The notes beneath the pieces were generated by a model. It was not told the DNA's origin. It ran no database searches and saw nothing but the letters and a program-made list of their open reading frames with translations. A stretch of DNA of 5,303 nucleotides from Candidatus Cloacimonadota bacterium (GTDB lineage Bacteria; Cloacimonadota; Cloacimonadia; Cloacimonadales; TCS61): NCBI GenBank assembly GCA_021157645.1, contig JAGGWC010000236.1:1-5303 (forward strand). Reading direction: 5' to 3'. Shown piece by piece: positions 1 to 4,925 of the stretch. The translations under genes were made by a program, and so were the position numbers. Numbering within the stretch: the stretch's first letter is position 1; each line of letters opens with the position of its first letter.

Positions 1-2
1 AT

Positions 3-62
3 CTAAAAGAGATCGCTCTTACATATACATTTGTTTTAAATATTTTAGAAATTAAAAAATAA
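3..62 (+). CDS. Possible 3' end of an upstream gene (partial)
   Basis: An open frame enters from the left edge and reads LKEIALTYTFVLNILEIKK before a TAA at 60-62. The residues look protein-like (alternating hydrophobic and polar, lysine-rich end), which would fit the last codons of a gene on the plus strand. Nineteen codons is too few to identify a family, and in DNA this AT-rich a chance open stretch of this length is common. The hairpin at 7-20 (AAGAG/CTCTT) lies inside it. Treat it as a possibility only; sequence to the left would decide. Confidence 0.2.
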   Translation, partial: LKEIALTYTFVLNILEIKK

Positions 63-80
63 CCTTACGGATGAATGAAT

Positions 81-120
81 CACCTCTTGAGAGGGGTGCA
101 GCTTTAGCTGCGGGGTGTGT
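81..120. repeat. Double-hairpin intergenic element
   Basis: Two adjacent G-rich hairpins stand out from AT-rich surroundings. The first, 81-98, pairs CACC with GGTG and TCT with AGA around a tiny loop, with a GG bulge. The second is perfect: GCAGC at 98-102, loop TTTA, GCTGC at 107-111. A GGGGTGTG tail follows. From memory, similar modules (a CACCTCT..GAGGGGTG hairpin, then a variable small hairpin, then GGGGTGTG) are scattered through many bacterial genomes between genes and are often mis-annotated as small proteins. That resemblance is recall, not a search result. Function is unknown. Confidence 0.45.
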
Positions 121-260
121 TATATCGATATTGGTTAGCATTATTAATATTCAACCATTTGATAGCTGAAAGAATTCCAGTATCGTTTTCAATAAGTTGA
201 AAGCCAATACACTATTGCGGAGGCTTTATAGTTGCCTGACAACTACAAAGTTGCCAGACT

Positions 261-332
261 AAAAAACTAACTCGACTTGGGTTGTACAGAAACTAACCCG
301 ACTCGGGTTTTGCAAACTCGAGTCGGGTTAGT
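261..332 (-). terminator. Probable intrinsic terminator of the propeller gene
   Basis: Read on the minus strand, 66 bases past the stop codon of the propeller gene, the transcript meets a very stable hairpin (332-314 with 310-292). The next bases are TTTCTG, a poor U-tract. If the 332-314 arm pairs instead with the third repeat copy (about 284-266, with wobbles), the helix is followed directly by six U residues (AAAAAA at 261-266 on the plus strand), a classic terminator ending. Either fold would end transcription of the minus-strand gene. The exact stop point is inferred. Confidence 0.5.
264..332. repeat. Three-copy repeat with 19-bp inverted pair
   Basis: A unit of about 26 bases starting AAACTAAC occurs twice head to tail, at 264-289 and 290-314, with about five differences (mostly C/T changes). 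A third copy lies inverted at 314-332. The second and third copies form an inverted repeat, 292-310 against 314-332: 19 pairs with a single G-T wobble around a TGC loop. Copies one and three can also pair with several wobbles. The substitutions keep pairing potential, which suggests the RNA or cruciform form matters. It lies downstream of the minus-strand gene, so a terminator role is likely. Confidence 0.75.
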
Positions 333-347
333 GACGATTTAGTGTCC

Positions 348-390
348 GTTCTTAACTCAACTATCATTTCATTCCCGTTAAGTCAAGTCC
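348..390. repeat. Dispersed direct repeat, copy A
   Basis: The block begins with GTTCTTAACTCAA (348-360) and ends with AAGTCAAGTCC (380-390). Both words recur, in the same order and orientation and at nearly the same spacing, at 2374-2386 and 2408-2418. The middle 19 bases differ. The copy ends 8 bases from the stop codon of the minus-strand gene. It looks like a degenerate intergenic repeat; no open frame or known site was recognised. Confidence 0.6.
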
Positions 391-397
391 GAAGGTT

Positions 398-2068
398 TTA
401 TTTCACCATTAACATCTTCTTAGTGTATTCTTCTGTTTCTGTTATAAGTTTATAGAAATATATTCCGGAAGATACTGATTCCCCATCATCATCTTTTCCA
501 ATCCAAACCACAGAATGTTGACCCGCTGGCAACTGTTCACTGATAAGCTGTTTTATTTTCTGTCCTTTAATATTGTAGATTTCAAGATTCACAAAATCGG
601 AATTTTGTGTTACTGAAAAAGAAATCGTTGTTGTTGGATTAAACGGATTAGGATAATTAGTTAGTTTCATTTTAGATTTTATTACTTCATTGTTTACTGA
701 AGTAGTGTTTTCTAACTTAGCTACAAAAATTTCAGAACCCCCATTACCGGTAATCCCAATGGTTCCGAAAGTGGCAGCTCCATAGAATTTACCGGTTACA
801 TAACAGTTTCCACTAATGTCTGTAGATATACCGAAGGAGTTGTCACCAAAAGAATATGTACCTCCAGCAGTTGTAGCCCAAAGCCAATTTCCATTTGTAT
901 CTAAACTGGTTACAAAGATATCATAAGTAGTGCTGATAAATGAAGTGGTTCCAAAATATACAGTACCAATAAATTCACCAGTTGCATAGCAATTTCCATT
1001 GTTATCTGTAGAGATGCTGTAACCTGTGTCATCTTGACTTGACCCTCCAGCTTGATTTGCCCAGAGCCAGTTACCATCAGTATCCAGTTTGGCAATAAAG
1101 ATATCTCCTTGCCCGCTGCTGTTAAGTGAAATAAACCCAAAATCAGCAATACCCCAAAATTCCCCAGTTATATAACAGTTCCCACTGTTATCGATAGCAA
1201 CGCCATAACCTTCATCACTATAGGTGCTTCCAGCACGTTCTGCCCATAACCAGTTACCATTTGTATTCAACTTGGCAACAAAGATATCTGAATTACCACT
1301 GCTGCTCAGTTGTGTAGATCCAAAAGTTGCTGTGTCATAAAAAAAACCGCAAATATAGCTGTTGCCATTTGCGTCTGTTTCTATATCATTAATCTCATCC
1401 CACAATTCACTTCCAGCGTGGGTTGCCCAAAGCCAATTACCATTTGTATCTAATTTAGCGACAAAAGCATCGCTGTATCCATAACTTGTAAGCGAGATTG
1501 AACCAAAATTAATATCACTGGCTGAACTAAAAAATCCAGTTACATAACAGTTTCCACTGTTGTCTGTAGCAAAGCTTTTCCCTTCATCAGTACTTGACCC
1601 ACCAGCTCGTCTTGCCCAAAGCCAGTTCCCGTTTGTATCCAGTTTAGCTACAAATATATCAGAACCACCTTCACTTTCCAGAGTAGTATCACCAAAATAA
1701 GCTGTATCCCGAAATTCACCTGTTATAAAACAATTACCATCCTCATCTGCAGCAATACCATAACTTCGGTCACCATACGGATCAGAATCTCCTCCTGCAC
1801 GTTTTGCCCAGAGCCAGTTACCATCTGCATCCAATTTTGCTACAAAGATGTCATCATCTCCACTGCTGGTTAGAGCGATTGTACCAAAATAAGCTATGTC
1901 CATAAAATAACCGGTTATATAGCTGTTGCCATCATCATCAGTGGCAATGCCGCAGCCATAATCAGAAATTGTTCCACCTGCACTTTCTGCCCAGAGCCAA
2001 TCGGGTGCTTGAGCAAAAATGTAAACTGCAATAAACAATAAAGATAAAATAATAATTACCTTTTTCAT
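398..2068 (-). CDS. Secreted seven-repeat beta-propeller protein with type IX secretion (type A) sorting domain
   Basis: The 556-residue product starts with a signal peptide (MKKVIIILSLLFIAVYIFAQ, cleavage near residue 19-20). Residues about 22-460 hold seven repeats of roughly 60 residues, each with a (G)NWLWA..AGG turn, a D..GN.Y.TG.F strand pair, an FG.....S step and a DIFVAKLD strand. This is the SBBP (beta-propeller) repeat type, and seven copies fit one seven-bladed propeller. Residues 471-556 are a C-terminal sorting domain opening with NYPNPFNPTT and ending in the KKMLMVK tail, which in FCB bacteria directs type IX export and surface attachment. No catalytic motif is seen, so a structural, adhesive or ligand-binding surface role is most likely. 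The start is set by AGGGGG (2073-2078 on the plus strand), 4 bases upstream. It is transcribed away from the operon on its right and shows no functional tie to it. Confidence 0.93.
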   Translation of the reverse strand: MKKVIIILSLLFIAVYIFAQAPDWLWAESAGGTISDYGCGIATDDDGNSYITGYFMDIAYFGTIALTSSGDDDIFVAKLDADGNWLWAKRAGGDSDPYGDRSYGIAADEDGNCFITGEFRDTAYFGDTTLESEGGSDIFVAKLDTNGNWLWARRAGGSSTDEGKSFATDNSGNCYVTGFFSSASDINFGSISLTSYGYSDAFVAKLDTNGNWLWATHAGSELWDEINDIETDANGNSYICGFFYDTATFGSTQLSSSGNSDIFVAKLNTNGNWLWAERAGSTYSDEGYGVAIDNSGNCYITGEFWGIADFGFISLNSSGQGDIFIAKLDTDGNWLWANQAGGSSQDDTGYSISTDNNGNCYATGEFIGTVYFGTTSFISTTYDIFVTSLDTNGNWLWATTAGGTYSFGDNSFGISTDISGNCYVTGKFYGAATFGTIGITGNGGSEIFVAKLENTTSVNNEVIKSKMKLTNYPNPFNPTTTISFSVTQNSDFVNLEIYNIKGQKIKQLISEQLPAGQHSVVWIGKDDDGESVSSGIYFYKLITETEEYTKKMLMVK

Positions 2069-2462
2069 ACTACCCCCTTTTTTTTGTTATTTGTTAAATA
2101 ATTTTTTTTTAGCATTATTATTCGATTTTTTCAAAAAATTAACTTTCTTAATAAAATGTCAATAATTTTACTTATCATAAAGTTGATTTTCTAACGCAAT
2201 TGGATTGCTAAGTTAATATCTAATAAAAAATAATTGTATTTATAGTTAACGTAAAACAACAAAATAAATTCAATTCTGATTTTTTCATACGTTTTTAATT
2301 TTTTTTATTTTGATTATTGAAAATTATCTTTTGTTTGTTTGAGTTCGTTTTTGTTAGTTGCTTATTTCTCTTTGTTCTTAACTCAAGTCTTCGCTTTGCG
2401 AATTCTCAAGTCAAGTCCAGGTCTCCTAACCAAATCCTTGACATCATCCTCTACTAATTAAC
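2069..2462. other. AT-rich divergent intergenic region
   Basis: This is the shared upstream region of the minus-strand propeller gene and the plus-strand operon. Bases 2079-2340 are extremely AT-rich, with long T and A runs, and should hold the promoter of the propeller gene; no box is convincing. Bases 2341-2423 are more mixed and include repeat copy B. A TTGACA at 2438-2443 is the best -35-like word for the operon but lacks a good partner. No gene is visible on either strand. Confidence 0.6.
2374..2418. repeat. Dispersed direct repeat, copy B
   Basis: This block shares GTTCTTAACTCAA (2374-2386) and AAGTCAAGTCC (2408-2418) with copy A at 348-390. Between them lies a small perfect hairpin, TTCGC/GCGAA with a TTT loop (2390-2402), that copy A does not keep. 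CTCAAGTC itself occurs twice (2382-2389 and 2405-2412). Together with copy A it brackets the propeller gene. Purpose unknown. Confidence 0.6.
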
Positions 2463-2579
2463 TTTTGTTTTGCGCTGAAGTAAAGGATTCTAAAGTTGTA
2501 TTTTACAGCTAAGATACTTTACCGATAGGGTATTTTTGGAAACGAAAATATCTCCCGTGTTTGGAAAGGCGAGAAGGAA
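2463..2579 (+). promoter_or_regulatory. Moco/Wco-type riboswitch aptamer (candidate)
   Basis: What is seen: a hairpin with GGG (2528-2530) and stem 2531-2538 with 2543-2550 capped by a GAAA tetraloop, then TCTCCC and the single-stranded core, giving CTCCCGTGTTTGGAAAGG at 2552-2569. As I recall it, the Escherichia coli moaA leader has a near-identical arrangement: GGG, a hairpin, then CTCCCGTATCTGGAAAGG. A closing helix can form between 2463-2473 and 2569-2579 (11 positions, one G-A mismatch, several wobbles). Inside it are a 6-bp helix 2480-2485/2517-2522 and a 7-bp hairpin 2494-2500/2504-2510. What is known: the Moco RNA motif controls Mo-cofactor synthesis, molybdate transport and Mo-enzyme genes. 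The 5' half here is AU-rich and I could not match it base by base, so the class call rests mainly on the 3' half plus the downstream genes. Confidence 0.75.
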
Positions 2580-2629
2580 ATAAAAATACTCATCCTCTTG
2601 CCTTCAAAAAATTTTTTATTTTTGGAGGA
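2566..2629 (+). promoter_or_regulatory. Expression platform: competing hairpin, T-tract and Shine-Dalgarno sequestration
   Basis: Bases 2566-2578 pair with 2593-2604 (12 pairs, one bulged A, one wobble). This reuses 2569-2579, the 3' strand of the aptamer closing helix, so only one can form at a time. After it come CAAAAAA and then a T-rich tract (2612-2623), so the hairpin may act as a terminator. Alternatively, TCCTC (2593-2597) and CAAAAA (2605-2610) can pair with GAGGA (2625-2629) and TTTTTG (2619-2624), hiding the ribosome site when the first hairpin is absent. The first reading predicts ligand-on control, the second ligand-off. The switching geometry is visible in the sequence; its direction is not settled. 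Confidence 0.6.
2624..2628 (+). promoter_or_regulatory. Ribosome binding site deciding the lipoprotein start
   Basis: GGAGG ends 4 bases before the ATG at 2633. It picks this ATG over the in-frame TTG at 2561, which lies inside the structured leader, has no such site, and would put 24 extra residues in front of a perfectly placed lipoprotein signal. Confidence 0.85.
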
Positions 2630-2632
2630 CAA

Positions 2633-3472
2633 ATGAACAAATTCGCTAAATTACTTTTCTTGGGAGTTATCATTCTATTCACATTTATAGCCTGTAGTGA
2701 TGGCCCATCTGGAAATGAAAATGAAAACCCGATTCCACCAGCTTTTGCAGAAGTATTAGACATTGAATTTACAATACCAGATTCAATAGAGCTAATTAAT
2801 TACACATCAGAACAAGTAAATTATAATGGCTTAATGGTAACAGGCTATTCTCTTGATCAATTCGTTGATATGGATTCGGTTAATGCTTATATAGATGAAG
2901 ATGAATTTGATGGTAGGAAACTATTTGCTATTGAGATCGTATCGAGTGATGAAGATGGAAACTGGACACCAAGAGATAATGGTTATTATGATCTTTCCTG
3001 GGAAGATTTTATAACTGGTTATCTACTTCCTGATGAAAAAGGTAGAACATATTTTGCAGATGAGAATATTCCTTCCGGGCACAAGGTGAAATGGGCTTAT
3101 TATCTACGTCTTTATAGAAAGATCAACGTTGTTCTGGATGCCAATATAATAATATTTGAAACTGGTGCATTCACTCCACATGAAATCACTTATACAAAAG
3201 ATGAAGAAACTTATACAGTGAATGCAATTAAATTAGAAAATTTCATTTCAGATTATGTCACTCAAAATCCACAGAATTTTCAATATCTTTTCACTGCTGC
3301 TGATGGTTGGGTGAATGATGATTCTAATAATATTTTTAGTTGGGATACAATTCAGAACGGTTATTGGCTTCCTGAACAAAATAAAGCAGTTTTCTTAGAT
3401 ACTAATTTCGATACAATTTTTAAAAGCGTGAAAATTGTAGAAAAAATTGATTTGGTGGAGATTCAAAGATAG
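2633..3472 (+). CDS. Lipoprotein with two tandem molybdopterin-oxidoreductase-like (SUOX-fold) domains
   Basis: The product has 279 residues. A signal of MNKFAKLLFLGVIILFTFIA leads to lipobox Cys21, so it should be lipid-anchored in the envelope. A short polar linker (22-36, N/E/P-rich) precedes two related domains. The first (about 41-175) contains SWEDF..GYLLPDEK at 122-135. The second (about 180-276) contains IKLENFI (199-205), a TAADGW turn (221-226), SWDTI..GYWLPEQNK (236-251) and a closing FKSVKIVEKIDLV strand. The order 'local LxxxL, strand, AADGy, strand, LP.....F, final V.xI strand' is that of the sulfite-oxidase/YedY molybdopterin-binding fold. The only cysteine is the lipobox one, so no Mo-ligating cysteine exists; it may bind a pterin or nothing. 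It is the first gene behind the leader RNA and ends in TAGTG, overlapping the next start by one base. A binding or capture role is inferred; family call is moderate. Confidence 0.85.
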   Translation: MNKFAKLLFLGVIILFTFIACSDGPSGNENENPIPPAFAEVLDIEFTIPDSIELINYTSEQVNYNGLMVTGYSLDQFVDMDSVNAYIDEDEFDGRKLFAIEIVSSDEDGNWTPRDNGYYDLSWEDFITGYLLPDEKGRTYFADENIPSGHKVKWAYYLRLYRKINVVLDANIIIFETGAFTPHEITYTKDEETYTVNAIKLENFISDYVTQNPQNFQYLFTAADGWVNDDSNNIFSWDTIQNGYWLPEQNKAVFLDTNFDTIFKSVKIVEKIDLVEIQR

Positions 3473-4008
3473 TGAGCTGGTTGAGGAAATATTCATCTCA
3501 GGATTTGCTTTATATTGCGATCATGAGTGCTTTGGGGTTAGCGGCTAAACCAATAATAACTCCACTTATTCATCTTTTTTCTGCTCCCCTAATGATACCC
3601 GGTGGTTCGCTTGCCGGTGGTTTATATATGATGTGGATAGCACTTACTATTGCGATTGTGAATAAACCAGGAGCAGGTTTTCTAGTTGGGATTACACAAG
3701 CTATTGTAATGTTGAGTTTGGGTTATTTTGGAAATCACGGTGCTGTCTCACTGATAAGTTATACTATGCCTGGATTAATGGCTGAGATAGTTTCTCTATT
3801 TTTCAGAAATAAGAAAACTTTGCCTTTTCATGTTCTCGTTGTAACTGTAGCAAATCTTACCGGTGCAGTTATTGTAACCATAATTGTAATGCGGCTTGCA
3901 ACAATTCCATTTATCGTTTCACTTATCGCCGCAGCTATTTCCGGAATTGTAGGTGGCATTATTTCATATTCAATGTACAATAAACTAAAAAAATATAGAA
4001 TAATATAG
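3472..4008 (+). CDS. ECF transporter S component, YkoE-like
   Basis: This is a 178-residue, very hydrophobic protein with about six membrane segments (roughly 12-34, 42-62, 68-86, 90-112, 118-140, 144-168), the size and topology of ECF-family substrate-binding (S) subunits. Segment one carries A16xxxA20 (AIMSA), the small-residue motif that packs against EcfT. The GGLYMMW (49-55), KPGAG (65-69), LG..GN.G (83-90) and GLMAE (101-105) pattern resembles YkoE, the S component linked to thiamine/hydroxymethylpyrimidine uptake. S components bind a vitamin or metal and topple in the membrane to import it with EcfT and two EcfA ATPases, none of which is in the window. It starts with GTG overlapping the upstream TAG by one base, with GGAG at 3457-3460. 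Its position in a Moco-riboswitch operon suggests a pterin, Moco precursor or Mo/W substrate instead of thiamine; that is inference. Confidence 0.85.
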   Translation: MSWLRKYSSQDLLYIAIMSALGLAAKPIITPLIHLFSAPLMIPGGSLAGGLYMMWIALTIAIVNKPGAGFLVGITQAIVMLSLGYFGNHGAVSLISYTMPGLMAEIVSLFFRNKKTLPFHVLVVTVANLTGAVIVTIIVMRLATIPFIVSLIAAAISGIVGGIISYSMYNKLKKYRII

Positions 4009-4016
4009 GGAGAAAT

Positions 4017-4925
4017 ATGAAGGCAATAATATTTGGAATAATTCTATTTGTAAGTTCACTGCTCTTTTCAATTGAACTTATTGATGCAGATAGGGTTATT
4101 AATATCGATCAAACAAAATTGGATAGTTATGAAAAAGTTGAATTAGCAACTCATCGTAGCGATGATGGCGAAGAGAAGGATGATGACTGGATTGGCATAA
4201 AACTAATTGATATTTTACAGGAATACAGTATTTCCAATTATGACAAAATTTGTTTTACCTCTTCAGATAATTATCTTGTAAGAATTTCTAAAGAAGATAT
4301 CTTAAATAAAAAAGTTATTTTAGCTTTAGTTAGGAATGGCATGACACTCGATAATGAACATATTCGTTTGGTAATCCCTGAAATACGAGATATGTTCTGG
4401 ATACAAGATATCAGTACGATCAAAACTGAATCAATCTCAGATATTCTCTTTCCTCATACACTATATTTTGCAGAACCAATTATTAATAAAACACAAATTA
4501 GAGATGAATTGCCTCCATTTATTAAAGTTACTGGCTACACATTCCCAAACATAATGTCTCAAGTATTTCCATTCCTTAAAGATGAAATGCTCATTGTTGG
4601 AAAAGATGGAGTGAAGCATAATTTGGATTATGATAAATATTTAAAGAATGCTCTTTTAATAAAAAATGGTGATTCATTTGATTTAAAAAGTCCTGATATG
4701 CCTGCAGGAATGTGGATCAAGAATCTGGCTTATGTTCAGATCTTTGATGTTGCAGTAATTTTCAAAAGTCATTTCACATCACTTACTGATGTGAATAGCA
4801 TACTCAATTGGAATAGTTTCCCTGCTGAAGTAATTCTTCATTTCGGTGAAAATAATAAGAAACAAAGCTCAAATGAAAATTTCAAAACAGGAAATTGGAA
4901 TAAAGCAGAATGGTTGGAATGGTAA
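4017..4925 (+). CDS. Exported protein with molybdopterin-oxidoreductase-like (SUOX-fold) domains
   Basis: The product has 302 residues and a signal peptide (MKAIIFGIILFVSSLLFS, cleavage near 18-19), with no lipobox, so it is periplasmic or surface-associated. Residues about 20-137 match the molybdopterin-dependent oxidoreductase domain pattern: WIGIKLIDILQEY (58-70), YDKICFTSSDNY (75-86), ISKEDI (90-95), LALVRNGMTLDNEHIRLVIPE (part of 102-122) and FWIQDISTI (127-135). Residues about 165-250 look like a second, diverged copy: VTGYTF, EMLIVGKDGVKHNL (190-203) and MWIKNLAYVQI (232-242). The only cysteine, Cys79, sits in a strand before the SSD turn and not in the Mo-ligand position I know for the family, so catalysis is doubtful. 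It follows the S component by 8 bases with GGGAG 4 bases before the ATG. Likely partner of the transporter as a binding or delivery factor; inferred from context. Confidence 0.85.
   Translation: MKAIIFGIILFVSSLLFSIELIDADRVINIDQTKLDSYEKVELATHRSDDGEEKDDDWIGIKLIDILQEYSISNYDKICFTSSDNYLVRISKEDILNKKVILALVRNGMTLDNEHIRLVIPEIRDMFWIQDISTIKTESISDILFPHTLYFAEPIINKTQIRDELPPFIKVTGYTFPNIMSQVFPFLKDEMLIVGKDGVKHNLDYDKYLKNALLIKNGDSFDLKSPDMPAGMWIKNLAYVQIFDVAVIFKSHFTSLTDVNSILNWNSFPAEVILHFGENNKKQSSNENFKTGNWNKAEWLEW

Larger units (their letters stand above)
63..397. other. Intergenic region with hairpin elements
   Basis: No convincing gene is visible on either strand between the possible gene end at the left edge and the stop codon of the minus-strand propeller gene. 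The region contains a double-hairpin element at 81-120, short overlapping complementary words around 229-253 (TAGTTG, CAACTA, AGTTG), the 26-base repeat family with its 19-bp inverted repeat at 264-332, and one copy of a dispersed direct repeat at 348-390. No tRNA, rRNA or CRISPR pattern is seen. Confidence 0.6.

Noticed and set aside
71..169. Short plus-strand open frame beginning MNESPLERGAALAAGC
   Set aside because: It is the translation of the double-hairpin element, has no ribosome site, and such SPLERG-type peptides are typical artefacts of that repeat.
264..332. CRISPR array
   Set aside because: Only two direct copies with imperfect identity and no spacers; the third copy is inverted.
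910..1149. Open frame of 79 codons overlapping the propeller gene in another frame
   Set aside because: It lies wholly inside a clearly coding gene, has no recognisable domain or ribosome site, and reflects the repeat structure of that gene.
2136..2162. TGTCAA (TTGACA on the minus strand) with AAATTA as promoter of the propeller gene
   Set aside because: Spacing is about 15 bases and the -10 word is weak; in DNA this AT-rich such pairs arise by chance.
2438..2467. TTGACA with a downstream TAACTTTTG as promoter of the operon
   Set aside because: The pair loosely resembles a Bacteroidota-type promoter, but its start point would fall near 2473, removing the 5' strand of the proposed closing helix; the -10 match also has an extra base.
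2341..2620. Cobalamin or TPP riboswitch upstream of the ECF S component
   Set aside because: I looked for the B12-box and TPP core words (CTGAGA, ACCTGA) and found none; the Moco-type core fits instead.
2561..2632. TTG-started N-terminal extension of the first lipoprotein
   Set aside because: It lies inside the structured leader RNA, lacks a ribosome site, and would bury the lipoprotein signal; GGAGG at 2624-2628 and ATG 2633 explain the start better.
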